NCBI GenBank assembly: GCA_016711875.1 | Contig: JADJSD010000008.1 | Location: 1-64,000 of the forward strand | Direction of reading: 5' to 3' | DNA from: Betaproteobacteria bacterium | GTDB taxonomy: Bacteria > Pseudomonadota > Gammaproteobacteria > Burkholderiales > Usitatibacteraceae | DNA length: 64,000 nt | In this document: positions 48,926-56,710 of the stretch, piece after piece | Layout of the letters: every line of letters begins with the position of its first letter | Position numbering within the stretch: position 1 is the stretch's first letter | The notes under the pieces: generated by a model | Seen by the model: the letters and a program-made list of their open reading frames with translations, nothing else | Told to the model about the DNA's origin: nothing | Database searches by the model: none | Translations under genes and position numbers: made by a program

Positions 48926-49583
48926 CCCTGGCCTTGGCGAAGGGAATAGGCCGCCGCAAGCCGATCGCCTCGTCGAACGACGGGCGCGTCCACGTCGCTG
49001 TCGCGGCGGTGGCGCGTTCGTGTGCGAGGATCGCCTGCTCGTGCTCCAGCGTGCGCGTGATGTCGTCCCAGCCACCCATCAACTGCGCCTTGTCGCCTTC
49101 GCCGATTCGGAACGGGAACCACTTGCCGTCGTTCGTGGCGATCGTCTGCTGCGGGAGATCGACGGCCAGCACGCTGCCCGGAGACCGCAGGAGTGCCGCA
49201 CACAGGGCCGAGACGACCGTCGCATCGACGATCGCGGGCAGGATGCCGTTCTTGATGCAGTTGGTGTAGAAGATGCCGCCGAAACTCGGGCCGACCAACG
49301 CGCGGATGCCGGTGTCCTGCAGCGCATAGACCGCCTGCTCGCGGGCCGAGCCGCAGGCGAAGTTCTCCGCGGTCACCAGGATCTTCGCTCCTCGGTACTC
49401 GGGCCGGTCGAGCGTGAATCCAGGCTCGGCCGCCGGGCCGTTGCGCAGGTCGTGGAAGAGCACCTTGCTGTAGTCGAACTGGCGCGGCTTCATGATGAAG
49501 CGCGCGGGGATGATCTGGTCGGTATCGACATTGGCGCGGTCGAACGGTACGGCGATTCCCTCAATGCGCAGAAAGGGTTCCAC
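48915..49583 (-). CDS. Small subunit of a LeuD-like (aconitase-superfamily) hydratase
   Basis: The start is GTG and the product has 222 residues. NVDTDQIIPARFIMKPR, ACGSAREQAVYALQDTGIRA and SFGGIFYTNCIKNGILP match 3-isopropylmalate dehydratase small subunits. It forms the swivel domain over the large subunit's Fe-S active site. The genes around it are catabolic, not leucine biosynthetic, so the real substrate may be another hydroxy-dicarboxylate. The start is three bases after the large-subunit stop. Confidence 0.88.
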   Translation of the reverse strand: MEPFLRIEGIAVPFDRANVDTDQIIPARFIMKPRQFDYSKVLFHDLRNGPAAEPGFTLDRPEYRGAKILVTAENFACGSAREQAVYALQDTGIRALVGPSFGGIFYTNCIKNGILPAIVDATVVSALCAALLRSPGSVLAVDLPQQTIATNDGKWFPFRIGEGDKAQLMGGWDDITRTLEHEQAILAHERATAATATWTRPSFDEAIGLRRPIPFAKARDER

Positions 49584-49586
49584 GCG

Positions 49587-50996
49587 TCAGGCCCGCTCGA
49601 GCAGCGTGCGTACGTCGCTGATGCGGCCTGTCAGTGCCGCGGCCGCTGCCATCGCCGGTCCCATCAGGTGCGTGCGTGCGCCCTTGCCCTGGCGACCCAT
49701 GAAGTTGCGATTGGTGGTGGAGGCGCAACGCTTGCCTCCTTCGACGAGGTCTCCGTTCATGCCGAGGCACATCGAACAGCCGGGCTCGCGCCATTCGAAG
49801 CCCGCCGCGCGGAAGACGAGGTGCAGCCCCTCGCTCTCCGCCTCCCGCTTCACCTCCTGCGAGCCAGGCACCACGATCGCCGGGACGACGGCCCGGCCGT
49901 TGCGCGCGATGGCGGCCGCGGCGCGCAGGTCCTCGAGCCGGCCGTTGGTGCACGAGCCGATGAAGACCTGGTCAATGGCGATGTCGGTCACGCGCATGCC
50001 CGGCGCGAGGCCCATGTAATGGAGGGCGGCTTCCGCGCGCGCGCTCTCCTGCGCGGAGCCTGCGTCCTTCGGATCGGGGATCCTGCCATCGACGCGAATC
50101 GCATCCTGCGGACTCGTGCCCCAGGTCACGGTCGGAGCGACTTCGGAGGCGGGGATTTCCACTTCGCGGTCAAACACGGCTTCCTCATCGGTGCGAAGCG
50201 CCCGCCATTCCGTCACCGCGACATCCCAGTCCTTCCCTTGTGGCGCGAGCGGACGACCCTTCAGGTACGCGAACGTGGTCTCGTCCGGCGCAATGATCGC
50301 CGCGCGCGCCCCCGCTTCCACCGCCATGTTGCAGATCGTCATGCGCTGCGCCATGGAGAGCGCAGACACTGCCGCGCCGGCGAACTCCACGAAGTGCCCG
50401 ATGGCGCCCGCAGCACCGATGCGGTGGATGAGCTCGAGGACGAGGTCTTTCGCATCCACGGCGAGCGCCATACTGCCCGAAAAGGTGACGCGCAGTTTCC
50501 TGTACGGCGCCTGCCAGAGCGCCTGCGTGGCGAGCACATGCGTGACCTCGGAGAGGCCGATGCCCAGCGACAGGGCTCCCATCGCACCGTTGGTCGTCGT
50601 GTGGGAATCGTCACCCGCGATCAGAATGCCCGGCAGCGTGAGTCCGATCTCCGAGGCGACGATGTGACCGATGCCCTGGCGCGGATCGTCCACGCCTATG
50701 TACGCCATGCCCGTCTTGCGCGCGAAGCGGTCGAGGTATTCGATCGCCTCCCGGTTCTCGGCGTTCGGGATCCCGGCTTCGCGATGGTGCGTGGGCACCG
50801 TGTGGTCCATTGCGAGGAATGACTGCTTCGGGCGGCGCACCGTGCGCCCCAACCGCTCCAGCTCCTGGAAGCAGATGAACGAGGTTTCGTTGAGGAAGTG
50901 CTGGTCGACGTAGAGCAACGCTTCGCCAGCGACGTTCTCCAGAATGCGATGCCGGGCCCAGATCCTGTCGAAGATCGTGAGCCCCGTCCCGGGCAT
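49587..50996 (-). CDS. Large subunit of a LeuC-like (aconitase-superfamily) hydratase
   Basis: The protein has 469 residues, normal for LeuC. It starts TIFDRIWARHRILE after a short leader. The 4Fe-4S ligands are visible in FIGSCTNGRLEDLRAAA and PGCSMCLGMNGD, and NRNFMGRQGKGARTHLMGP is the C-terminal signature. With the small subunit it would interconvert hydroxy-dicarboxylates by dehydration/hydration. The start overlaps the stop of the binding-protein gene upstream by one base. Related catabolic enzymes include dimethylmaleate hydratase; which reaction applies here is not known. Confidence 0.88.
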   Translation of the reverse strand: MPGTGLTIFDRIWARHRILENVAGEALLYVDQHFLNETSFICFQELERLGRTVRRPKQSFLAMDHTVPTHHREAGIPNAENREAIEYLDRFARKTGMAYIGVDDPRQGIGHIVASEIGLTLPGILIAGDDSHTTTNGAMGALSLGIGLSEVTHVLATQALWQAPYRKLRVTFSGSMALAVDAKDLVLELIHRIGAAGAIGHFVEFAGAAVSALSMAQRMTICNMAVEAGARAAIIAPDETTFAYLKGRPLAPQGKDWDVAVTEWRALRTDEEAVFDREVEIPASEVAPTVTWGTSPQDAIRVDGRIPDPKDAGSAQESARAEAALHYMGLAPGMRVTDIAIDQVFIGSCTNGRLEDLRAAAAIARNGRAVVPAIVVPGSQEVKREAESEGLHLVFRAAGFEWREPGCSMCLGMNGDLVEGGKRCASTTNRNFMGRQGKGARTHLMGPAMAAAAALTGRISDVRTLLERA

Positions 50997-51964
50997 CAGT
51001 CGACCTTGATGTTGGCGTCCTTGGCGATCTTGGCCAGCTTCTCCACTTCGTTTCGGATGAAGGCGGCGAAGTCGTCAGGTGTCGTGATGTCGCGGATGAT
51101 CGCGTTGTTCTCGATCCATTTCTTCGCTTCCGGCGACTGCATGATGATGTCGATTTCCTTCGCCAGGCGCTCGACGACCGCGCGCGGCGTGCCGGCTGTG
51201 GTCACCACGCCGTACCACTCGCTCACGTCGAAACCCGGATAGCCGCTCTCCGCGATCGTCGGCACGTTCGGCATGTTGGGCGCGCGCCTTGCGCTGGTGA
51301 CGGCCAACGCCTTGAGCTTGCCCGCCTCGACGTTCTTGATGATGGTCGGCACGGCCGCGATGCCCATCGGGATCTGGCCGCCGATCATGTCGACCATCTG
51401 GGGACCCGCGCCGCGATAAGGCGTGTGCACGAGCTTGATGTCCGCGCGCCGCGCGAAGAGCTCACCCGCAAAATGGTGCGCGAGGCCCGCCCCTGCGGTC
51501 GCGTAGTTGTGGCCTTCGGGCAGCGACTTCACCAGCGCCACGTACTCCTGGATCGTGTTCGCCTTCACCGACGGGTGCGTGCCGATCACGAGCGGAATCT
51601 TGCCGATGAGCGCCACGGGCGCCACGTCCTTCACGGGGTCGAACGGCATGTTCGAGCGGATCGCGGGTGAAGAAGCGTGCGTGCTCACGATGACGCCGAG
51701 CGTGTAGCCATCGGGTGTGGCCTTCACGACCTCTGTCGTGGCGATAAGGCCGCTGGCCCCGGTCTTGTTCTCGACAACGACGGGAACGCCGAGGGCCTTC
51801 GAGAGGGGCGCCTGAAGCATGCGGCCGACCGCGTCGGCGGCACCTCCGGGAGAAAAGCCGACAAGGATGCGGATGGCTTTGTTCGGGTAATCCTGGGCTC
51901 CGACGGAGGTGGCGGCGAACGTGAGCGGCAGAAGGGCGAGCAACAGGAGGCGGCGCGTATTCAT
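50996..51964 (-). CDS. Tripartite tricarboxylate transporter (Bug-type) binding protein of the island
   Basis: The protein has 322 residues and a signal peptide ending near SVGAQDY. YPNKAIRILVGFSPGGAADA and VVVENKTGASGLIATTEVV are Bug hallmarks. It is the first gene of the minus-strand operon with LeuCD-like and Ldh2-like genes, so its ligand is probably the substrate of that pathway. The TctAB permease must be encoded elsewhere. Confidence 0.92.
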   Translation of the reverse strand: MNTRRLLLLALLPLTFAATSVGAQDYPNKAIRILVGFSPGGAADAVGRMLQAPLSKALGVPVVVENKTGASGLIATTEVVKATPDGYTLGVIVSTHASSPAIRSNMPFDPVKDVAPVALIGKIPLVIGTHPSVKANTIQEYVALVKSLPEGHNYATAGAGLAHHFAGELFARRADIKLVHTPYRGAGPQMVDMIGGQIPMGIAAVPTIIKNVEAGKLKALAVTSARRAPNMPNVPTIAESGYPGFDVSEWYGVVTTAGTPRAVVERLAKEIDIIMQSPEAKKWIENNAIIRDITTPDDFAAFIRNEVEKLAKIAKDANIKVD

Positions 51965-52105
51965 GTCGTCCTTCGGGGTGTGGGTTTCGACGGCACCGTA
52001 GCGGCTTGGCGCTGGATCTCACATCTTCGGGTAATTGGCCCAACGGCTACAAGTCCGCTTCGCGCCGTCAGTCCATGGCCACCTTGCCACACAACTGCCG
52101 CATGC

Positions 52106-52138
52106 CAAAGAAAAGGGCCTACATTTCTGTAAGCCCTT
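52106..52138 (-). terminator. Terminator of the intact tRNA-Glu
   Basis: AAGGGCCTACA and TGTAAGCCCTT form an 11-bp stem with one non-Watson-Crick pair, followed on the minus strand by TTTTCTTT. It sits just downstream of the mature tRNA end and inside the island border. Confidence 0.7.
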
Positions 52139-52146
52139 GAATTTAC

Positions 52147-52222
52147 TGGCGTCCCCACGGGGATTCGAACCCCGGTTATCGCCGTGAAAGGGCGGTGTCC
52201 TAGGCCTCTAGACGATGGGGAC
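52147..52222 (-). tRNA. tRNA-Glu (anticodon TTC)
   Basis: The gene is 76 nt long. The acceptor GTCCCCA pairs with TGGGGAC, followed by G and encoded CCA. The anticodon loop is CTTTCAC, giving TTC. Its last 24 bp are repeated at 46466-46489, making it the likely integration site of the island. It is probably co-transcribed with gltX and tRNA-Ala. Confidence 0.97.
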
Positions 52223-52288
52223 AAACAAACCGGAAGTCACGAGGGCTTCCGGTCGGGTGAAGCGTTGTTCTTGATTCTCTTGTTCGGT

Positions 52289-52364
<76 letters not shown>

Positions 52365-52415
52365 AACAGAGCCAATGATTATACCGGGGGACCCCGGCGG
52401 TTGCCAAGCCGTCCG

Positions 52416-53798
52416 TTACCCTTGGGCGGCGTGCCGCAGCCTTTCGAGCGCGACGGGCTTGTGCAGGGCAGCGGCGATCGCGTCGATGGCCTTGGTCTGC
52501 GTCTTGCGCGTGAGCGCCACCCGCAGCGGCATCATCACCTCGGGCATCTTGAGTCCCCTGGACTTCACGAATTCCTTGAGCGCCGCGCCGATGGCCTCAC
52601 GCCGCCACTCGACGGAATCGAGATGCACCGCCAGGTCCGCGACGATGCCGCGGCCCTTCACGTCGAGATACTGCGGGACGATGGTGCTGTCCTGGGCGAC
52701 GGGCTGGGCGAGCTCGTGCAGGAACGCCTCGTGCTCGCCCACGAGCGACCAACTGCCCTGCCCCACTTCGGTCATGGCGACGGGGTCCATGGCTGCCACG
52801 ATCTCGTCGTGAAGCGCGGGGTTGCGCCGCGCGATGTCCGCCACGAGTTCCGCCGGCGACAGGCGCTTGAGGTATTCGCCGTTCATCCATTTGAGCTTCT
52901 CCGGATCCCAGCGCGCCGGCGAACGGCTCACGTGCTCGAGGTCGAACCACGCGACGAGCTGCTCGCGCGAGAAGACCTCCTCGTCGCCGTGGGACCAGCC
53001 CAGCCGGGCCAGGTAGTTGACCAGGGCGTCGGGCAGGTACCCCTCGTCGCGGTACTGCAGCACGCTAACCGCACCGTGCCGCTTGGAAAGCCGCTGCCCG
53101 TCGGAGCCCAGGATCATCGGCATGTGGCCGAAGGCCGGCATGTCGGCGCCGAGCGCGCGATACAGGTTGATCTGGCGCGGCGTGTTGTTCACGTGGTCGT
53201 CGCCGCGGATCACGTGGGTCATGGCCATGTCGAGGTCGTCGACCACGACGCCGAAATTGTAGGTGGGAACGCCGTCGGCACGCAGGATCACGAGGTCGTC
53301 GAGCTCGTCATTCGACACCGTGATGGGACCCTTCACGAGATCGTTCCAGGTGACCTCGCCCTCGAGCGGGTTCTTGAACCGGATGACTGCCTCGCGGCCG
53401 GGTGGCGGCGTTTCGGTCGAATCGCGCCAGCGGCGGTCGTAGCGGGGCTTCTCGCCGCGGGCGGACTGCGCTTCGCGCATCGCGTCGAGTTCATCCTTCG
53501 TGCAATAGCAGCGGTACGCCTTGCCCTCGCGCAGCAGCTGCTCGGCGGCTTCGCGGTACCGGTCGAGGCGCTGCATCTGGTAGAACGGCCCCTCGTCCCA
53601 GTCGAGACCGAGCCAGGCCATGCCATCGAGAATGGCCTGCACCGAGGCCTGCGTGGAGCGCTCGCGATCGGTGTCCTCGACGCGCAGGATGAACTTCCCG
53701 CCGTGGCGGCGCGCGTAGGCCCAGCAGAAGAGCGCCGTGCGGGCGCCGCCGATGTGCAGGTAGCCGGTGGGGCTGGGAGCGAAGCGGGTGCGGATCAT
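52416..53798 (-). CDS. gltX: Glutamyl-tRNA synthetase
   Basis: From MIRTRFAPSPTGYLHIGG the product has 460 residues, normal for bacterial GltX. HIGG at about 15-18 is the class I HIGH motif and GQRLSKRHGAV near 235 is the KMSKS motif. AYRCYCTKDELDAMRE is the usual region after the catalytic fold. A longer in-frame start adds 11 poor residues. It charges tRNA-Glu with glutamate; the tRNA-Glu gene lies about 190 bp downstream on the same strand with tRNA-Ala between. Confidence 0.97.
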   Translation of the reverse strand: MIRTRFAPSPTGYLHIGGARTALFCWAYARRHGGKFILRVEDTDRERSTQASVQAILDGMAWLGLDWDEGPFYQMQRLDRYREAAEQLLREGKAYRCYCTKDELDAMREAQSARGEKPRYDRRWRDSTETPPPGREAVIRFKNPLEGEVTWNDLVKGPITVSNDELDDLVILRADGVPTYNFGVVVDDLDMAMTHVIRGDDHVNNTPRQINLYRALGADMPAFGHMPMILGSDGQRLSKRHGAVSVLQYRDEGYLPDALVNYLARLGWSHGDEEVFSREQLVAWFDLEHVSRSPARWDPEKLKWMNGEYLKRLSPAELVADIARRNPALHDEIVAAMDPVAMTEVGQGSWSLVGEHEAFLHELAQPVAQDSTIVPQYLDVKGRGIVADLAVHLDSVEWRREAIGAALKEFVKSRGLKMPEVMMPLRVALTRKTQTKAIDAIAAALHKPVALERLRHAAQG

Positions 53799-53897
53799 GG
53801 ATGGGCGAAATTCGGGTGGGTAGCCCGGCATTTTACGGCTTCCGGCACGCTCGCCCCGTGCCTCCGGGACCGAATTCGGATAAAATGCGCGACTCCC

Positions 53898-53972
53898 GGG
53901 TGGTTAGCTCAGCGGTAGAGCACTGCCTTCACACGGCAGGGGTCACTGGTTCGATCCCAGTACCACCCACCA
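53898..53972 (+). tRNA. tRNA-Val (anticodon CAC)
   Basis: The gene is 75 nt long. The acceptor GGGTGGT pairs with ACCACCC, followed by A and encoded CCA. The anticodon stem CTGCC/GGCAG encloses TTCACAC, giving CAC, which reads GUG. Confidence 0.97.
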
Positions 53973-53978
53973 GATGCG

Positions 53979-54012
53979 AAAAAAGGGCCCCGGTTCGACC
54001 GGGGCCCTTTCC
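53979..54012. terminator. Terminator of tRNA-Val, usable on both strands
   Basis: AAAGGGCCCCGGT and ACCGGGGCCCTTT form a perfect stem around TCG, with A- and T-runs on the two sides. It lies between tRNA-Val and the convergent paralogue gene at 54035. Confidence 0.88.
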
Positions 54013-54034
54013 ATTGGCAGGTTGCGCGCGACCG

Positions 54035-54829
54035 TCAGCGCGTGAGCCAGGCCTGCGAGCCGGTCTCGGTGCAGCTACCGCCGAAATTCGCGGAATACCA
54101 CGAGAGAAGCCCCAGGTAGCCGGCTTCGATCTCGTTCATGCCGAAAGTGCCGCGTGCGCCATCCGAGCACGAGACGGTGCCCGTGACCTGGCCCATTCGC
54201 CCGCTCTGGATGTAGTTGCCGACGTAATTGCAGCTGCCGCCCCCATTGAGGCTCGTCGTCATGGTGAACGAGTTGTTGGGCGCGTGGGACACGACGGCCG
54301 TTCCTGCCGACTCGCGCGGGCCATTGCCCGAGAGGCATCCGCTCACCGTCGTCGAGAGCACCCCGACGTAGGTTCGCGACAGGTTGTTCTGCCGGAACGT
54401 CTGGCGCTGGATCGACTTGCTGACGGCCACGCCGTCGATCGTGTAGGCCAGCACGGCTTGCGCCGTCGAACCGAACGTGAGATTCGCCGTTCCGACCGGA
54501 CGGACGCCCACGTCCGAAGGCGAGAAGGTGCCGGCGCCGAAGTAGGGTCCCGCGAACTCGTAGAGCGTGCCGTCGAACGTGAACGCACTGGCACCGCCTC
54601 GCGACTGCATCGCCGTCGCGGCGTACCAACGAACTCGGCTGTCTGCACCGTAGACATAAAGCGTCATGAAGACGATTTCGCCTTGGTGGGCGATATTGGC
54701 GCCCCATCCGCTTTCGGCCGGAATCCACCACATGTCACTCAGGTCCGTGCCCCAAGTGTTCGCGGCCTGGATGGCCGGCGCCCAGGCCAGCATGAGGCCG
54801 GTGCAGATTGTCGCAAGCAGGCGTTTCAT
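54035..54829 (-). CDS. Exported protein of unknown function, paralogue A of a tandem pair
   Basis: The protein has 264 residues with a signal peptide ending near APAIQAA. The mature protein starts NTWGTDLSDMWWIPAESGWG, is rich in Gly/Ser/Thr/Asn and probably all-beta. It has paired cysteines (TVSGCLSG, GGSCNYVGNYIQ, VSCSDGARG, GGSCTETGS) that could form disulfides, and ends QAWLTR. GGAGAAG precedes the ATG. It is clearly homologous to the next gene throughout. The family is not recognised; similar WWxPxESGWG-type secreted proteins occur in proteobacteria without known role. Confidence 0.75.
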   Translation of the reverse strand: MKRLLATICTGLMLAWAPAIQAANTWGTDLSDMWWIPAESGWGANIAHQGEIVFMTLYVYGADSRVRWYAATAMQSRGGASAFTFDGTLYEFAGPYFGAGTFSPSDVGVRPVGTANLTFGSTAQAVLAYTIDGVAVSKSIQRQTFRQNNLSRTYVGVLSTTVSGCLSGNGPRESAGTAVVSHAPNNSFTMTTSLNGGGSCNYVGNYIQSGRMGQVTGTVSCSDGARGTFGMNEIEAGYLGLLSWYSANFGGSCTETGSQAWLTR

Positions 54830-54921
54830 CGTTGCTTCTCCGTCGATGCGTTCATGGAGGCCAATGATGGAGGCCGGGCCGCGCGGTGGTCTGTGCGGTC
54901 GCCAACTCACCGTCCCGGATG

Positions 54922-54950
54922 AGAAAGAGGGCCCGAAACATCCGGGCCCC
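54922..54950 (-). terminator. Terminator after paralogue B
   Basis: GGGCCCG and CGGGCCC form a stem around a 7-base loop, followed on the minus strand by TCTTTC. It separates the two paralogues, so each is probably transcribed on its own. Confidence 0.75.
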
Positions 54951-54972
54951 CTTCCCATTGCTGTCGGCTGCG

Positions 54973-55773
54973 CTATCGGGTCAGCCAGGCCATCGTGCCC
55001 GACTCGGTGCAGCTTCCGCCGAGGCTCGTGGCGAACCGGCCGATGTATCCCAGGTAGCCGGCTTCGATCTCCGACATGTAGAAACTGCCGTTCGCGCCTT
55101 CCGAGCAGGTCACGGAACCCGTGATTTCGCCGAGGCGCCCGTTCTGGAGGTAGTTGCCGGAGTAGATGCAGGTCGCCGCTCCGTTGAGACTGGTGGTGAT
55201 GGAAACGACGTTGTCGGGCGCGTGGGAAACGACCGTGGCCCCGCCATCCACCCGGATCCCGTTGGTGGCACCGCAACCGCTGACCGTGCTCGATTGACTG
55301 CCCACGTAGGAGCCGGAAATATTGTTGTCCCGGAACGTCTGGCGCTGGATGGGCTTGCTGATCTGGACGCCGTCGATCGAGTAGTTGAGCGTGCCCTGGC
55401 TGACCGAGTTGAATGTGAGGGTCGCCGAGCCCGCGCGGCGTGCGTTTACATTCTGGGGATTGAAAGGCACGGCACCGAAGTAGGGGCCGGCGAACTCGTA
55501 CATGTCGCCGTCGAAGACCGACGCGCTGGCGCCGCCGCGGGACTGCATGTTCGTCGCCGCGTACCAGCGCATGCGGCTGTCGGGCCCGTAGACATAGAGC
55601 GTCATGAAAACGACCTCGCGTTGGTGCGCGATGTTGGCGCCCCAGCCGCTCTCGGAGGGTATCCACCACATGTCGCTGTAGTCGGTGCCCCAGGTATTTG
55701 CCGCCCGGGCCACGGGCGCGAAACTGAGGCATGTCGCGAGTACGGTGAAAATCATTGCCAGCAGGCGTTTCAT
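54973..55773 (-). CDS. Exported protein of unknown function, paralogue B of a tandem pair
   Basis: The protein has 266 residues and a signal peptide ending near PVARAA. The mature protein begins NTWGTDYSDMWWIPSESGWG and matches paralogue A in order of motifs (ANIAHQ, VFMTLYVYGPDSRMRWYAAT, FAGPYFGA, GGSCTES, MAWLTR). The cysteine pattern is conserved. The bases before the ATG are nearly the same as in paralogue A, so the duplication included the translation start. No function is known. Confidence 0.75.
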   Translation of the reverse strand: MKRLLAMIFTVLATCLSFAPVARAANTWGTDYSDMWWIPSESGWGANIAHQREVVFMTLYVYGPDSRMRWYAATNMQSRGGASASVFDGDMYEFAGPYFGAVPFNPQNVNARRAGSATLTFNSVSQGTLNYSIDGVQISKPIQRQTFRDNNISGSYVGSQSSTVSGCGATNGIRVDGGATVVSHAPDNVVSITTSLNGAATCIYSGNYLQNGRLGEITGSVTCSEGANGSFYMSEIEAGYLGYIGRFATSLGGSCTESGTMAWLTR

Positions 55774-55974
55774 CGGTGCTTCTCCGTCGATCCATGCGTG
55801 AGGAAGGATGATGGAACCCGGGGCCGGCAGGGCCGGTGCGGTAGGGCACCGATCGAACCGCCTCGCCGGTAACGTCAACCGGAGTCCGCGGTCGGCCGTT
55901 GTGGGAGTTGGCCCGCCCGCTCCAGTTGTGGAACAATACCGGGCCCGCACGCCCACTGACTCAGGAGATCCCCC

Positions 55975-56277
55975 ATGAAGCGTCTTGTCCTTCCCCTCGC
56001 CCTCGCCGCCGCACTCGCGGCCCCGGCCATCGCCTGCGCCGACGAGGCCATCGCGAAGAAGAACAACTGTCTCAAGTGCCACGCCGTCGACAAGGCCAAG
56101 GATGGCCCGTCCTACAAGGAAGTCGCCAAGAAGATGAAAGGCAAGCCCGACGCCGAGGCGAAGCTCGCCGAGTTCATCCTGAAGGGCGGCAAGGTCGGCA
56201 AGGAAGACCATGACCCCATCAAGTCGAAGAGCCCCGACGACGCCAAGGCGCTGGCGAAGTGGATCCTCGCGATGTAG
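55975..56277 (+). CDS. Monohaem cytochrome c, small periplasmic
   Basis: The protein has 100 residues: a signal peptide (PLALAAALAAPAIACA) and one haem site CLKCH near residue 32. The usual distal methionine context (GxMP) is absent; a conserved-looking KEDHDPIKSK carries a His that may be the sixth ligand. AGGAGA precedes the ATG. It is a likely soluble electron carrier for the nearby membrane cytochromes. It converges with the second monohaem gene across a strong terminator. Confidence 0.88.
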   Translation: MKRLVLPLALAAALAAPAIACADEAIAKKNNCLKCHAVDKAKDGPSYKEVAKKMKGKPDAEAKLAEFILKGGKVGKEDHDPIKSKSPDDAKALAKWILAM

Positions 56278-56296
56278 TTCCGGCACGCCCGGAATG

Positions 56297-56328
56297 AAAA
56301 ACGCCGGCTCGCGCCGGCGTTTTTTTTG
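56297..56328. terminator. Strong bidirectional terminator between two monohaem cytochrome genes
   Basis: AAACGCCGGC and GCCGGCGTTT form a stem around TCGC, with a run of eight T on the plus strand and AAAA upstream for the minus strand. Confidence 0.92.
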
Positions 56329-56343
56329 GCCCTGCCGCCGCGG

Positions 56344-56640
56344 CTACTTGGCGCCGATCGCGAACACCATCGCCTTCTTGATTTCCGGTTCCTTCGCGTC
56401 GACCTCGGGGTGGTCCTTGCCCTTCACCAGGACGGCCGTCAGCTCGCCGATCTTGCCCTTGTCGCCCTTGAACTTCTCCTGCATCGCCTTGATGGACGGC
56501 GCACCCTTCTTCTTTTTCTCCGGGTCGTGGCACTTGGCGCAGCCCGCGGACTTGAAGGTGGCCTCGTCGGCGACGGCGGGACCGGAAAGACCGAGGGCGA
56601 AGACCGTGGTCATGCCCAGGACGACTAGCGACTTCTTCAT
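56344..56640 (-). CDS. Second small monohaem cytochrome c
   Basis: The protein has 98 residues with a signal peptide ending near GPAVADE. The haem site is CAKCH near residue 34. As in the other small cytochrome, a His in KGKDHPEVDAKEP lies where the distal ligand would be expected and no GxMP motif is seen. AAGGAGC precedes the ATG. It follows the NapC-like gene by 70 bp on the same strand and probably accepts electrons from it. Confidence 0.88.
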   Translation of the reverse strand: MKKSLVVLGMTTVFALGLSGPAVADEATFKSAGCAKCHDPEKKKKGAPSIKAMQEKFKGDKGKIGELTAVLVKGKDHPEVDAKEPEIKKAMVFAIGAK

Positions 56641-56710
56641 GAGAGCTCCTTCTCGATTCGGCGCCCGGGGCCCATCCCCGGGGACGCCTTGAACGCGATG
56701 CCGCGCCGGT

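Larger units (their letters stand above)
46466..52170. mobile_element. Putative genomic island at tRNA-Glu (5.7 kb)
   Basis: The segment is bounded by a 24-bp direct repeat of the tRNA-Glu 3' end. The left copy is a fragment and the right copy is part of the intact tRNA. Each copy is followed, in tRNA orientation, by its own terminator. Inside are only accessory metabolic genes and a 400-bp gene-free stretch at the left end. No integrase is recognisable, so the element is probably decayed or was mobilised in trans. This is inference from structure. Confidence 0.6.

Noticed and set aside
48915..50996. Leucine biosynthesis locus (leuCD)
   Set aside because: No leuB or leuA is nearby, and the genes are coupled to a Bug binding-protein gene and an Ldh2-type dehydrogenase. 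Catabolic use is more likely, though not proven.
53799..53831. Earlier start for gltX
   Set aside because: The extra residues do not resemble GltX N-termini, which begin a few residues before RFAPSPTG.
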